Assembly: GCF_016757735.1 (NCBI RefSeq)
Contig: NZ_CP068439.1
Span: 62,001 to 126,000, forward strand
DNA length: 64,000 nt
Direction of reading: 5' to 3'
Source of the DNA: Aequorivita iocasae
GTDB taxonomy: Bacteria; Bacteroidota; Bacteroidia; Flavobacteriales; Flavobacteriaceae
In this document: piece by piece, positions 8,580 to 17,754 of the stretch
Layout: every line of letters starts with the position of its first letter
Position numbering within the stretch: the stretch's first letter is position 1
Made by a program: the position numbers and the translations under genes
The notes under the pieces: generated by a model
Told to the model about the DNA's origin: nothing
Seen by the model: the letters and a program-made list of their open reading frames with translations, nothing else
The model's database searches: none

Positions 8580-9359
8580 ATATTTTTCGATTCCGTTTTT
8601 ACACCATTTGCTCTTTTCGGCAATGGCCTTTTCCTGTAAGGAATCATTCATCTTAAAGCGGCTTTGGTCTTTCACTTTATGCCAAATATGATAAACAATG
8701 CCCCGATAGCGAAGTCTTTTTCCCAAAACACCATTGTTCATCATCCTAATAATAAGTTCGGAATCTTCCCTCCCCCAGCCTTCAAATTCTTCATTATAAC
8801 CATTTACTGCAACCACATCTTTCTTCCAAAAGGAAACATTGCATCCCCGCATTTTTTTTGAAATACTATTTTTTGTTCCATAAAGTCTGCTAAAAAGTGG
8901 AATCCGCAGATTTCGGGTACGCTTTTTTATCCCCTCAGCAAAAAAGCTGAAAGCAATTTTTTTCTCCCTAAATAAAGTGGGCAAATAATGTTCCTGAATA
9001 TTTTCCCGGCTGCCGTACAAATAGGCATTTTCCTGTGCCATTGCTTTGTGGTCCTTTACAAAATCACGGTGCATAATGCAGTCGCCGTCAATTTGAATAA
9101 TATATTCGCCGGTGGCTTTCGCAATGGCCTTGTTCAAAATAATTGCTTTTCTGAAACCTTTGTCTTCGTGCCAAAAATGCTTTATTGCATACGGAGTTTT
9201 CTTTCTGAATCCATCAATCAAAGTTTTTGTTTCTTCCGTTGAACCGTCATCCGCAATCAAAATTTCATCGGGCTTTTCACTTTGCACTTGAGCACTTAAT
9301 AGTACCAATTCCAAAGCCTGTGGCCAATTATAGGTTGAAATCAAGAGCGATGTTTTCAT
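8574..9359 (-). CDS. Family 2 glycosyltransferase
   Basis: A single-domain 261-residue enzyme related to each half of the tandem GT2 protein encoded at 4162-5847. It has LLISTYN (5-11), IADDGS (35-40), a DKGFRKAIILNKAI segment, DGD (91-93), a MRGCNVSFWKKDVVAVNGY stretch and WGREDSELIIRM in the C-terminal part. It starts with ATG at 9359, with TATATTTG at 9386-9379 about 20 bp upstream. It closes the core-like gene cluster. Substrate unknown. Confidence 0.85.
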   Translation of the reverse strand: MKTSLLISTYNWPQALELVLLSAQVQSEKPDEILIADDGSTEETKTLIDGFRKKTPYAIKHFWHEDKGFRKAIILNKAIAKATGEYIIQIDGDCIMHRDFVKDHKAMAQENAYLYGSRENIQEHYLPTLFREKKIAFSFFAEGIKKRTRNLRIPLFSRLYGTKNSISKKMRGCNVSFWKKDVVAVNGYNEEFEGWGREDSELIIRMMNNGVLGKRLRYRGIVYHIWHKVKDQSRFKMNDSLQEKAIAEKSKWCKNGIEKYL

Positions 9360-9378
9360 CGGTTATCAGAATTTTCCT

Positions 9379-9386
9379 CAAATATA
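9379..9386 (-). promoter_or_regulatory. -7 promoter element
   Basis: The reverse strand reads TATATTTG, an exact match to TAnnTTTG, ending 19 bp before the ATG of the GT2 gene at 9359. No TTG at the usual -33 spacing was found. Confidence 0.4.
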
Positions 9387-9489
9387 ACCATTTAATGCAA
9401 GTGATATTTAGGCTTCAAAGTTAAACGGAATTCTCTATGGATTTTACGTGTTTTTTGAAGTACTTTGCATTCTAAAATTTGAAAATCCG

Positions 9490-10056
9490 ATGAACCAAGC
9501 AGATGAAATAAACAACGCATTGACTGTTTTAAAAAAAGGAGGGATTATCCTCTACCCTACTGATACGGTTTGGGGAATAGGTTGCGATGCCACCAATGCC
9601 CAAGCCATTGAAAAAGTATTCAAACTTAAAAACAGAAGCGATAAAAAATCGTTGATCTGTTTGGTAAGCGATTTTAAAATGCTGAACGAATACGTTGAAA
9701 ACGTACCCGAAGTGGCCTATGATATTTTGAAATACGCCAAAAAGCCCACCACAATAATTTATGACAACCCCATTCGCGTAGCAGAAAATATTATTGCGGA
9801 AGATAACTCACTTGCCATACGCGTGCCCAAAGATGAATTCTGTAAAAAACTCATTCAAAAAATGCGGCGCCCGCTTGTTTCCACCTCCGCAAATGTGAGC
9901 GGTGAAAAAACCCCACAAAGTTTTAAGGAAATAGACCCAGTAATTTTGGAAGGCGTGGACTATGTTGTAAATTTGCATCACGAAAAAAAATCTGGAAAAC
10001 CCTCAGCAATTATTAAGCTGAAAAATGATGGTTCCGTGAAGGTAATCAGACAATAA
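9490..10056 (+). CDS. L-threonylcarbamoyladenylate synthase (Sua5/YrdC family, single domain)
   Basis: Makes threonylcarbamoyl-AMP for the t6A37 modification of ANN-decoding tRNAs. The 188-residue product shows YPTDTVWGIGCDA (22-34), the KxR-type LKNRSDKKSL and STSANVSG near the C-terminal third. It lacks the extra Sua5 C-terminal domain, so it is the short TsaC/YrdC type. I use the ATG at 9490 because the longer open frame adds a leader not typical of the family. It is followed by a repeat-flanked broken nuclease gene. Confidence 0.92.
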   Translation: MNQADEINNALTVLKKGGIILYPTDTVWGIGCDATNAQAIEKVFKLKNRSDKKSLICLVSDFKMLNEYVENVPEVAYDILKYAKKPTTIIYDNPIRVAENIIAEDNSLAIRVPKDEFCKKLIQKMRRPLVSTSANVSGEKTPQSFKEIDPVILEGVDYVVNLHHEKKSGKPSAIIKLKNDGSVKVIRQ

Positions 10057-10061
10057 ATATT

Positions 10062-10078
10062 GCCACTAATTCACGAAT
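10062..10078 (-). repeat. Left copy of an inverted repeat flanking a broken GxxExxY gene
   Basis: The reverse strand reads ATTCGTGAATTAGTGGC. A copy in the opposite orientation, ATTCGTGTATACGTGGC, lies at 10571-10587 (14 of 17 positions identical). A shorter relative lies at 10507-10518, and another copy, ATTCGTGTATTTGTGGC, at 20138-20154. The two outer copies bracket the GxxExxY pseudogene. Confidence 0.6.
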
Positions 10079-10104
10079 GTTTATACTTATCATAACTAAA
10101 AATA

Positions 10105-10479
10105 ATGGCTCACATTACCTATAAAGAAGAAAGTTATGCTATAGTTGGCTGTTTATTTGATGTTTATAATAATTTGGGAAGCGGGTTTTCTGAAATTGTT
10201 TACAAAGATGCTATCGAATATGAATTTAAATAAAAAGATATTCCCTTCGAAAGGGAAAAGCAATATTCCGTAAAATATAAAGACATTACTTTGCCACATA
10301 AATTTTATGCTGATTTTGTGGTTATGGACAAAATAATCTTGGAAATAAAATCTATTGAGATGTTAAGCGATAAACATTTGGCACAATGTATTAATTATCT
10401 GAAAGTTTCAGGATGTAAATTTGCGCTTTTGGTTAATTTTCATAAAGACTTCTTGGATTACCAAAGAATTGTTCTATAA
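10105..10479 (+). pseudogene. GxxExxY family protein (PD-(D/E)XK nuclease superfamily), interrupted by one in-frame stop
   Basis: From the ATG at 10105 the frame reads MAHITYKEESYAIVGCLFDV onward and contains the family motif GFSEIVY. It then meets a single TAA at 10231-10233 between two AAA codons and continues in the same frame to a TAA at 10477-10479. The downstream half has the nuclease-type ADFVVMDKIILEIKS (Asp, then Glu-Ile-Lys). Without the stop the product would have the family's usual length of about 124 residues. The downstream part alone (from 10291) is not a separate gene. It is related to the intact gene at 21114-21494 and is flanked by inverted ATTCGTG repeats. Confidence 0.82.
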
Positions 10480-10570
10480 ATAATAATCCACTAAAAATAT
10501 TAATGCATTCGTGGTAAAAAAATAATATTGGAGTAGTAATCAATACTCTCAAAAAAAATAAATAAAAAAT

Positions 10571-10587
10571 ATTCGTGTATACGTGGC
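10571..10587 (+). repeat. Right copy of the ATTCGTG inverted repeat, overlapping the start of cca
   Basis: ATTCGTGTATACGTGGC, with following bases CTAAA also shared with the copy at 20138-20158. The GTG inside this copy (10583-10585) is the start codon of the CCA-adding enzyme gene, so the repeat supplies the start and the first two codons. Confidence 0.6.
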
Positions 10588-12010
10588 TAAAAAAACCTAC
10601 ACATCTGCATTAAATAACCCAGTCTTTAGAACCATTTCCAAAGCTTCCAAAAATTTAAATTTAGAAAGCTACGCAATTGGCGGCTACGTGCGTGATTTTC
10701 TTTTAAAGCGTGGCGAAGCAAAAGACATTGATATAGTTGCGGTTGGCAGCGGTATTGAACTGGCACAGGAGGTTTCAAGATTGCTTCCGGGGAAACCAAA
10801 AGTTTCGGTTTTTAAAACCTATGGCACCGCAATGTTGAAAAGTGGCGGAATAGAACTTGAATTCGTAGGTGCCCGTAAAGAATCCTATAACGAGGAAAGT
10901 AGAAATCCCGCCGTGGAAAACGGAACATTGGAAGACGATCAGAATCGTAGGGATTTTACCATAAATGCTTTGGCGCTAAGCCTTAATGATGAAAACTATG
11001 GCGAGTTGCTGGACCCCTTTAATGGGGTTGAAGATCTTCAGAAAAAAATAATACGAACTCCTTTAGATCCCGATGTTACCTATAGTGATGATCCGTTACG
11101 AATGCTTCGTGCCATTCGTTTTGCGACCCAATTGGATTTTTCGATTGAGAATGATTCCTTGGAAGCCATTACGAGAAATGCAAAACGCCTAAAAATCATT
11201 TCAAAGGAACGGATTGTGGACGAAATCAATAAAATCCTTCTTTCCGAAGTACCTTCCAAAGGTTTTGCCCTTTTGCACAAAACCGGCTTGTTACCCTTTA
11301 TTTTACCGGAATTGGTTGCATTGCAGGGTATTGATGAAAAGGAAGGCCAAACCCATAAAGACAACTTTTGGCATACGTTAGAAGTTGTTGACAATATTTC
11401 AAAAACCACTGACGATCTTTGGTTGCGCTGGGCCGCGTTGCTTCACGATATTGGAAAAGCGCCCACCAAAAAGTTTGATAAAAAGTTGGGCTGGACCTTT
11501 CATGCACATGAATTTGTGGGCGCAAAAATGGTTTACAAACTGTTCAAACGACTAAAAATGCCCCTGAACGAAAAGATGAAGTTTGTTCAAAAAATGGTTT
11601 TAATGAGCTCCCGCCCCATAGTTTTGGCAAGCGAGGTTACCGATAGTGCCGTGCGACGTTTAATTTTTGACGCCGGTGAGAATGTTGATGATTTAATGAC
11701 GCTTTGCGAAGCAGACATAACAACAAAAAACCCTAAAAAGTTTAAAAAATACCACGCCAATTTTCAGTTGGTGCGCAATAAAATAGTGGAAGTTGAAGAG
11801 CGTGATCACGTTAGAAATTTTCAACCACCCGTTTCTGGCGAGGAAATTATGGTAACTTTTAACCTAAGACCTTCTCGGGAAATAGGAATAATTAAAGATG
11901 CCATAAAAGAGGCTATTCTGGAAGGAGAAATTCCAAATGAATACAGTGCGGCACGTGATTTTATGTTGAAAAAAGGACAGGAAATTGGCTTAAAAGCTGT
12001 AATAAAGTAG
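10583..12010 (+). CDS. cca: CCA tRNA nucleotidyltransferase with HD domain
   Basis: Adds or repairs the 3' CCA of tRNAs. The 475-residue product has the class II core: [11 protein letters not shown] (31-41), catalytic DID (48-50), the FVGARKESY strand, RRDFT (122-126) and the [15 protein letters not shown] helix. A C-terminal HD phosphohydrolase domain follows (LLHDIGKAP). The GTG start at 10583 is supported by family length, and no nearby ATG exists; it lies inside an ATTCGTG repeat. Probably monocistronic. Confidence 0.94.
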   Translation: MAKKTYTSALNNPVFRTISKASKNLNLESYAIGGYVRDFLLKRGEAKDIDIVAVGSGIELAQEVSRLLPGKPKVSVFKTYGTAMLKSGGIELEFVGARKESYNEESRNPAVENGTLEDDQNRRDFTINALALSLNDENYGELLDPFNGVEDLQKKIIRTPLDPDVTYSDDPLRMLRAIRFATQLDFSIENDSLEAITRNAKRLKIISKERIVDEINKILLSEVPSKGFALLHKTGLLPFILPELVALQGIDEKEGQTHKDNFWHTLEVVDNISKTTDDLWLRWAALLHDIGKAPTKKFDKKLGWTFHAHEFVGAKMVYKLFKRLKMPLNEKMKFVQKMVLMSSRPIVLASEVTDSAVRRLIFDAGENVDDLMTLCEADITTKNPKKFKKYHANFQLVRNKIVEVEERDHVRNFQPPVSGEEIMVTFNLRPSREIGIIKDAIKEAILEGEIPNEYSAARDFMLKKGQEIGLKAVIK

Positions 12011-12074
12011 GCAGTCGTAGTGGCAGTTTTCAGTAATAATCTAGCCATTTACGGAAAAAAATAAAAATATAATA

Positions 12075-13094
12075 GTGGCAAACAAAGACAACAAAAAAGT
12101 AATCTACTGGCTCTTAACAGGATGTTTCCTGATTTTTGTAATGGTAGTTGTGGGCGGAATAACACGGCTCACACATTCGGGGCTTTCCATTTCCAGTTAT
12201 AAACTTATCTCAGGCACTTTGCCGCCCATGAACGAGGCAGAGTGGATTGCGGAATTTGACCATTACAAGCAATTTCCCGAATACCAAAAGTTGAACAATC
12301 ATTTTACTCTAGCAGATTTTAAGGATATTTATTTCTGGGAATGGCTGCACCGTTTGTTGGGTAGATTATTGGGAGTGGTTTTTATTATCCCGTTTCTTTA
12401 TTTTCTTCTGAAAAAACAACTTACCAAACCAACTATCGGAAAGGCAATCATTTTAATGTGTTTGGGCGCATTTCAAGGATTTTTGGGTTGGTATATGGTA
12501 AAAAGCGGTTTGGTTGATAGGCCGGACGTAAGCCATTATCGGCTTGCAATGCACTTAACAACAGCATTTATTACGTTTGCTTATACTTTTTGGGTGGCGA
12601 TGGATCTTTGGTATCCCGTGAAGAAGGAAATCAATTCCCAACTTCGAAACATTATCCGCTTTGGGATGGCAATCTTACTTATCCAAATCATTTGGGGCGC
12701 ATTCGTAGCTGGGCTAGATGCGGGCTGGATACACAACCATTGGCCGTTGATGAACGAGGGTGAGTGGATGCACGAAACAGTTTATATTGAACAAGTTCCC
12801 CTTTGGAAAAATTTTGTAGAAGGAAAGAGCGGAGTACAATTTGTGCATCGCTATATGGCTTATGCCGTGGTGGGCATTATTTTTGTTATTTGGTATAAAG
12901 CCCGAAAATTGCAATTAACCGTTCCGCAGAGAAATGGAATAAACCTATTGCTCCTTTTGGTTTTGGTGCAGTTCATTTTGGGTGTTTTTACACTTATACT
13001 TCAAGTTCCAGTAGTGTTAGGAGTTCTGCATCAAGTAACGGCTTTTTTCCTATTGGCAGCAATGACCTTTGTGCTCCACAGGTTCTCAAAATAA
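12075..13094 (+). CDS. ctaA: Heme A synthase (COX15/CtaA family)
   Basis: Converts heme O to heme A for cytochrome oxidase in the inner membrane. The 339-residue product has about eight membrane segments, beginning WLLTGCFLIFVMVVVGGITR. Conserved heme-ligand and core histidines occur in RLTHSGLSIS, WEWLHRLLGRLLG, FVHRYMAYAVV and LHQVTAFFLL. This form, without the paired loop cysteines, is the COX15-like type. It starts with GTG at 12075. There is a 64-bp gap after cca with no clear promoter. Confidence 0.9.
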   Translation: MANKDNKKVIYWLLTGCFLIFVMVVVGGITRLTHSGLSISSYKLISGTLPPMNEAEWIAEFDHYKQFPEYQKLNNHFTLADFKDIYFWEWLHRLLGRLLGVVFIIPFLYFLLKKQLTKPTIGKAIILMCLGAFQGFLGWYMVKSGLVDRPDVSHYRLAMHLTTAFITFAYTFWVAMDLWYPVKKEINSQLRNIIRFGMAILLIQIIWGAFVAGLDAGWIHNHWPLMNEGEWMHETVYIEQVPLWKNFVEGKSGVQFVHRYMAYAVVGIIFVIWYKARKLQLTVPQRNGINLLLLLVLVQFILGVFTLILQVPVVLGVLHQVTAFFLLAAMTFVLHRFSK

Positions 13095-13143
13095 ATACAC
13101 AACCAAAACTGCAAACCGCAACTGAATACTGCCTACTTTTTGA

Positions 13144-13151
13144 TAACTTTG
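13144..13151 (+). promoter_or_regulatory. -7 promoter element
   Basis: TAACTTTG matches TAnnTTTG and ends 20 bp before the ATG at 13172. No -33 TTG at the usual distance is visible. Confidence 0.4.
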
Positions 13152-13171
13152 CAGTCCAAAAAAAATAAATA

Positions 13172-13684
13172 ATGATTTACCGTTTCAGAATAATCCTCGA
13201 TACACACGAAGACGTTTTCCGCGACATCGAAATAGAAGCTTCGGCCACCCTGGAAGACTTCCACAATGCAATTACACAATCCTTTGGCTTTGACGGGCAA
13301 GAAATGGCCTCGTTTTATACCAGCAACGATCTTTGGGAAGAAGGTGAGGAGATTTCCCTTTTCGACGTAAGTGACGAGCCGGGCGGCCTTCGGATTATGG
13401 GTGAGACCGCCTTGGAAGATGTTGTTGATGAAGAAAAAACACGCCTGCTATATGTTTATGATTTTTTGAATATGTGGACTTTTATGGTGGAACTTGCAGA
13501 TATTGCAGATGCGGAGGCAGGAACTATCTATCCAAATTTGATGTACTCCCACGGACAAATACCCGAGGAAGCTCCCGAAAAGGAATTTATTGCCGAAGAA
13601 ATTGAAGAAGAAGATTTCGATGAAGAATTTGACCTAGACCCAGAAGATTACGACAACCTCGATTTTGACGAAAACTGGAATTAG
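13172..13684 (+). CDS. Plasmid pRiA4b ORF-3-like (IS1096 TnpR passenger-type) protein
   Basis: A 170-residue protein that starts MIYRFRIILDTHEDVFRDIE, with the family's beta-rich N-terminal half including ITQSFGFDGQEMASFY and YVYDFLNMW. The C-terminal 45 residues are very acidic (EEIEEEDFDEEFDLDPEDYD). The biochemical function is unknown. An array of 7-bp units starts with the first base after its stop codon. The nucleoid-protein gene follows in the same direction, 91 bp on. Confidence 0.78.
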   Translation: MIYRFRIILDTHEDVFRDIEIEASATLEDFHNAITQSFGFDGQEMASFYTSNDLWEEGEEISLFDVSDEPGGLRIMGETALEDVVDEEKTRLLYVYDFLNMWTFMVELADIADAEAGTIYPNLMYSHGQIPEEAPEKEFIAEEIEEEDFDEEFDLDPEDYDNLDFDENWN

Positions 13685-13767
13685 GCTGTAAGCTGTAAGC
13701 TGTAAGCTGTAAGCTGTAAGCTGTAAGCTGTAAGCTGTAAGCAAAAATAATTCCCATAACTCATAAC
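13685..13767 (+). repeat. Heptad array, unit GCTGTAA x8, then CCATAAC-type units
   Basis: Eight exact copies of GCTGTAA run from 13685 to 13740, beginning with the base after the TAG stop of the preceding gene. Two units of another type, CCATAAC and TCATAAC, follow at 13754-13767. The array ends 9 bp before the next ATG. Apparent reading frames through it on the reverse strand are repeat-coded and not genes. Confidence 0.95.
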
Positions 13768-13775
13768 TTAAATAA

Positions 13776-14834
13776 ATGATAAACCTTTTCAGTACCCACA
13801 TCGCATCGCTTTCCATCCACAGAGTGGGTAACAAAAGTAGAAATGAAGCCATCTTTCTCTCTGCGGAACCGTATAAAATGGACGATGAAATTACGCCATT
13901 GCTCAAAGAATTTTTTCTGAAACCTTTCCGGGACAAAGAAGAAAACTACTTCCAATTTTCCCACGAGGCAGATTTGGAATTTCACGAATTATACAATAGT
14001 GCCAATAAAATTTTTGACAATCCACAAAACATTCATGAAGAAAGCCGAAAGATTGCAACCTACCTTTACAATCAGTCTGAGCATCCACATATAAAAAGTG
14101 GCGAAGTTTATGTGGCCTATCTTGAAAATGTGCAATTGGACAATGTAAAAATGGATGCCATCGGTATTTTTAAAAGTGAACTGAAACAGGATTTTCTTCA
14201 GTTTGCCGAAGAGGGAAACCAGTTGGAAGCTATGCTGCAACACGGGGTTAGCCTGAACAAATTGGACAAGGGCTGTATCATTTTTAATTCAAAAAAAGAA
14301 GAGGGTTACAAAATTCTCGCCGTAGATAGCAACCGTTACGATGCGCGTTATTGGTTGGAAAGCTTCTTAGGAGTAGAGGCCCTTGCAGATGATAATTTCT
14401 ACACCAAAAAATATTTAAAGTTCTGCCAGGATTTTGCGAAAGATGTAGTTTTACCCGCCGAAGACAAAAAACAGGAAGTGATGTTTATGAGCCGCGCGGT
14501 AAACCATTTTGCCAAAAACGACAATTTTGAGGAAACTGCCTTTATGAACGAGGTAATAGACAATCCAGATTTGTTACCGGAATTCCGCCATTACAAAACT
14601 GAAAAGGCACCAAAGTACAGCATTGAGGATTTAACAACTTTTCCTATTGCCAATACGGCCGTTACCGCTGCCCGTAAAAAAATAAAAAACATAATAAACC
14701 TAGATACAAACATCCAGATTAAACTGGATTTTATTAATCCCGAAAGTGCCGAAAAGTTTGTAGAAAAAGGCTGGGACGAAGAAAAGCAAATGTATTATTA
14801 TTTAGTATATTTCAACAAAGAACAGAAGAGTTAG
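13776..14834 (+). CDS. Nucleoid-associated protein (NA37/YejK family)
   Basis: The 352-residue product resembles the NdpA/YejK nucleoid-associated family of Bacteroidota. It begins MINLFSTHIASLSIHRVGNK, carries a central VYVAYLENVQLDNVKMDAIGIFKS strand pair (split here by residue limit: VYVAYLENVQ and MDAIGIFKS), and FMSRAVNHFAKN in the second half. Such proteins bind chromosomal DNA, but their function is poorly defined. ATG at 13776. The lipoprotein gene follows 22 bp later in the same direction. Confidence 0.82.
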   Translation: MINLFSTHIASLSIHRVGNKSRNEAIFLSAEPYKMDDEITPLLKEFFLKPFRDKEENYFQFSHEADLEFHELYNSANKIFDNPQNIHEESRKIATYLYNQSEHPHIKSGEVYVAYLENVQLDNVKMDAIGIFKSELKQDFLQFAEEGNQLEAMLQHGVSLNKLDKGCIIFNSKKEEGYKILAVDSNRYDARYWLESFLGVEALADDNFYTKKYLKFCQDFAKDVVLPAEDKKQEVMFMSRAVNHFAKNDNFEETAFMNEVIDNPDLLPEFRHYKTEKAPKYSIEDLTTFPIANTAVTAARKKIKNIINLDTNIQIKLDFINPESAEKFVEKGWDEEKQMYYYLVYFNKEQKS

Positions 14835-14856
14835 TAAAGGGCAATCAAAAGTTTTT

Positions 14857-15315
14857 ATGAAGTTGAAAGGTTTTATTTTGTTGGTTATCGCAACTATTGC
14901 CATAACATCCTGTAGTGTAGACAAGTGTGATATTCTCTGTAATTCTGGGCCATTGGGTTTAAATTTTGAACTTTTGGATCAAGCTACAGGTGAAAATCTA
15001 TTTACCAACGGCACTTTTGATCCCGCTGATATTGAAGTTTTAGATTTAAACGACGCCAATAATAGCGTACCATTTACCTTCATTTCTGAAAATGACATAA
15101 ACATTATAAGATTAGGGCCTTTTGGTTGGGGCACCAATATCGTAAATTATACATTGAAGGTAGGCGAAGTTGAAATTTTCAACCTCATTCTTGACGCTGA
15201 GGAAAAAACGGAGAATTGCTGCTCTTTTGTGCAAATTAATACTTTGGAAATTAATAATGCTGACTTCGAACAAAATACAGAAACAGGCATCTATGAAATT
15301 ATGGTAAAACTGTAA
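14857..15315 (+). CDS. Predicted lipoprotein, function unknown
   Basis: A 152-residue protein with a signal peptide ending in a lipobox: MKLKGFILLVIATIAITSCS, modified cysteine at residue 19. The mature part is acidic, likely a beta-sandwich, with cysteines at DKCDILC and NCCSF that could form disulfides. No family is recognised. It follows the nucleoid-protein gene by 22 bp and converges on recQ. Confidence 0.75.
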   Translation: MKLKGFILLVIATIAITSCSVDKCDILCNSGPLGLNFELLDQATGENLFTNGTFDPADIEVLDLNDANNSVPFTFISENDINIIRLGPFGWGTNIVNYTLKVGEVEIFNLILDAEEKTENCCSFVQINTLEINNADFEQNTETGIYEIMVKL

Positions 15316-15358
15316 GTTTAGGTTCAAAAAAACTGCAGGACATATTGGGGTGTTAATA

Positions 15359-17593
15359 CTAATTCCCAACTTCACTGATAAATTTAATTCGGTACAAGCG
15401 CAATTCCTCTTCGTCATAATCCCCATCAAATTCGTCTAAAGCCTCTTCTATTTTATCGGTTTTAGCCTCTAAGAAATATTCATGGATTTCTTCCTGTTGG
15501 TCTTCATCAAGCACCTCGTCAATCCAATAATCTATATTCAGCTTGGTACCGCTGTAAACGATGGCTTCCATTTCCTTTATAAACTCCGGCATTTCAAGGC
15601 CCTTGGCGTTGGCAATATCTGGCAAGGCAAGCTTGCGATCCACGTTTTGAATAATATATAGTTTCAAAGAACTATTGCTTCCGGTAGACTTTACCACGAA
15701 ATCTTCTGGCCTAATTATATCGTTTTCCTCTACGTAGTTTTGTATTATTTTTATAAATGGTTTGCCGTATTTTTTGGCTTTACCCTCCCCTACACCGTGC
15801 ACATTTGAGAGTTCCTCCAAGGTAATTGGGTATTTAAGCGCCATATCTTCCAGAGAAGGCTCCTGAAAAATAACAAAAGGTGGCAAGTCTAAATCGTGAG
15901 CAACTTTTTTGAGTTCTGCCTTCAGAATTTTGAAAAGATTTTCATCTACAACTTCGCCTCCTTTTTGAACACCAACTATCACATCATCATTTGCATCTTT
16001 AAAGGAATGGTCTTCGGTCATCATAAAGGAAGTGGGCGATTTTATAAATTTCTTTCCTTCTTCGGTTAAATGGATCACGCCATAGGTTTCAATATCTTTT
16101 TTCAGATATCCAGCAACCAAAAGTTGACGAAGCAGTGCCATCCAATAAGCAGGTTCATGATTTGCTCCAGAACCAAAATATGCCTGGGCATCGGTTCTGT
16201 GCGATTTTATAAGCGCATTGACCTTACCAACCAGGACATTTACAATTTCCTTGCTTTTGTATTGTTCATTGGTTTTTGAAACTACTTCAAGAAGTTGTTT
16301 GGCATCTTCTTTTGCCTCGTGCTTTTTTTTGGGGTGGCGCATATTGTCGTCCATCATTCCGCCTTCGCCTGTTTCATTGTCAAATTCTTCCCCAAAATAA
16401 TGTAGGATGAACTTTCTGCGGGAAATGGAAGTTTCCGCAAAAGCGACTACTTCCTGCAAAAGCGCTTGACCTATTTCCTGTTCGGCAACAGGCTTTCCGC
16501 TCATAAACTTTTCCAATTTTTCTATGTCTTTATAACTATAGAAAGCAAGGCAATGCCCTTCGCCCCCATCGCGGCCTGCACGTCCGGTTTCTTGGTAATA
16601 GCTTTCAATGCTTTTTGGAATATCGTTATGGATAACAAAGCGAACATCCGGTTTGTCTATGCCCATTCCGAAGGCGATTGTGGCAACTACCACATCTACG
16701 TCTTCCATCAAAAACATGTCTTGGTGCTTTACCCGTGTTTTACCGTCGAGACCTGCGTGATAGGGTACAGCTTTTATACCATTGACTTGCAATGCCTGAG
16801 CCAGTTCTTCCACTCTTTTTCTACTTAAACAGTACACAATACCGCTTTTGCCCTCGTTCTGTTTTACAAAACGAATGATATCTGAATCTACATTTTTGGT
16901 TTTTGGGCGTATTTCGTAATATAAGTTTGGACGGTTGAAAGATGCTTTAAAGGTATTTGCATCCTGCATATTGAGGTTTTTCAATATATCTTCCTGTACT
17001 TTTGGAGTTGCAGTGGCGGTAAGCCCTATAATAGGTATATCATTTCCTATCCGCTGTATAATACTTTTTAGGTTTCGGTATTCTGGCCGAAAATCATGCC
17101 CCCACTCGCTGATGCAATGGGCCTCGTCAATAGCCATAAAAGAAATTTTCTGGGTTTGCAGAAAATCTACATACTCTTCTTTTGTTAAAGATTCGGGGGC
17201 AACGTAGAGTAATTTTGTTACTCCACTGGAAATATCGTTTTTCACTCTCTTTACCTCAGTTTTATTGAGGGAAGAATTTAAAACGTGTGCTATCCCTTCT
17301 TCCGCAGAAAGAGAACGCAGCGCATCCACTTGGTTTTTCATAAGTGCAATGAGTGGGGAAACTACTATAGCTGTACCATCCTGCATAAGTGCCGGAAGTT
17401 GGTAACACAGTGATTTTCCTCCGCCAGTAGGCATGACCACAAAGGTATTATGGCCATTGAGGATGCTTTTGACTACTTCCTCCTGCAAGCCTTTAAATCT
17501 TGTAAATCCAAAATATTTTTTCAGGGCTGCGTAAATATCAAATTCTGCCACGCTGCTTAAGTTTTTTATTGTCAATTCAGTTTTAGCCAACAA
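15359..17593 (-). CDS. recQ: ATP-dependent DNA helicase RecQ (zinc-site cysteines absent)
   Basis: A 3'-5' DNA helicase of recombination and fork repair. The product has Walker A TGGGKS (56-61), DEAH box DEAHCISEWGH (156-166), the helicase-C QETGRAGRDG (334-343), winged-helix RQC and a C-terminal HRDC domain. The segment equivalent to the E. coli four-cysteine zinc site (about 391-420) reads SRRKFILHYFGEEF, then NETGEGGMMDDNMRH, without any cysteine. The frame opens with TTG at 17593; a GTG at 17551 (MAEFDIYAAL) would fit the family equally well, so the start is uncertain. Confidence 0.94.
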   Translation of the reverse strand: MLAKTELTIKNLSSVAEFDIYAALKKYFGFTRFKGLQEEVVKSILNGHNTFVVMPTGGGKSLCYQLPALMQDGTAIVVSPLIALMKNQVDALRSLSAEEGIAHVLNSSLNKTEVKRVKNDISSGVTKLLYVAPESLTKEEYVDFLQTQKISFMAIDEAHCISEWGHDFRPEYRNLKSIIQRIGNDIPIIGLTATATPKVQEDILKNLNMQDANTFKASFNRPNLYYEIRPKTKNVDSDIIRFVKQNEGKSGIVYCLSRKRVEELAQALQVNGIKAVPYHAGLDGKTRVKHQDMFLMEDVDVVVATIAFGMGIDKPDVRFVIHNDIPKSIESYYQETGRAGRDGGEGHCLAFYSYKDIEKLEKFMSGKPVAEQEIGQALLQEVVAFAETSISRRKFILHYFGEEFDNETGEGGMMDDNMRHPKKKHEAKEDAKQLLEVVSKTNEQYKSKEIVNVLVGKVNALIKSHRTDAQAYFGSGANHEPAYWMALLRQLLVAGYLKKDIETYGVIHLTEEGKKFIKSPTSFMMTEDHSFKDANDDVIVGVQKGGEVVDENLFKILKAELKKVAHDLDLPPFVIFQEPSLEDMALKYPITLEELSNVHGVGEGKAKKYGKPFIKIIQNYVEENDIIRPEDFVVKSTGSNSSLKLYIIQNVDRKLALPDIANAKGLEMPEFIKEMEAIVYSGTKLNIDYWIDEVLDEDQQEEIHEYFLEAKTDKIEEALDEFDGDYDEEELRLYRIKFISEVGN

Positions 17594-17754
17594 TACATTG
17601 TTTTACAGATTAACAATTGTAATTTTGCAACCGTATTATGTTGACTGCATCTTAAAAGAAAGGTTTCTATATTAAGATTTCTGAATTGTGTTAAATTCTA
17701 TTCTAAATATACTAATTTCTGAAACAGTTACAAACATTCAAAAGCATTAAAATT

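Noticed and set aside
4162-9359. Group of transferred genes with foreign composition
   Set aside because: Composition and flavobacterial-type motifs look like the surrounding housekeeping genes, so no sign of recent transfer.
10291-10479. Separate 62-codon gene
   Set aside because: It is the in-frame continuation of the interrupted GxxExxY gene that starts at 10105.
12011-12034. Repeat of GCAGT words after cca
   Set aside because: Spacings are 6, 6 and 7 bp, so it does not keep the 7-bp period.
13107-13137. Further heptad array (AACTGCA, AACCGCA and relatives) after ctaA
   Set aside because: Only four loose units, with a one-base slip between the second and third. Too weak to call.
13634-13936. 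Minus-strand open frame with repeated AYSLQLT peptide
   Set aside because: It is the GCTGTAA heptad array read backwards, continuing into the antisense of the nucleoid-protein gene.
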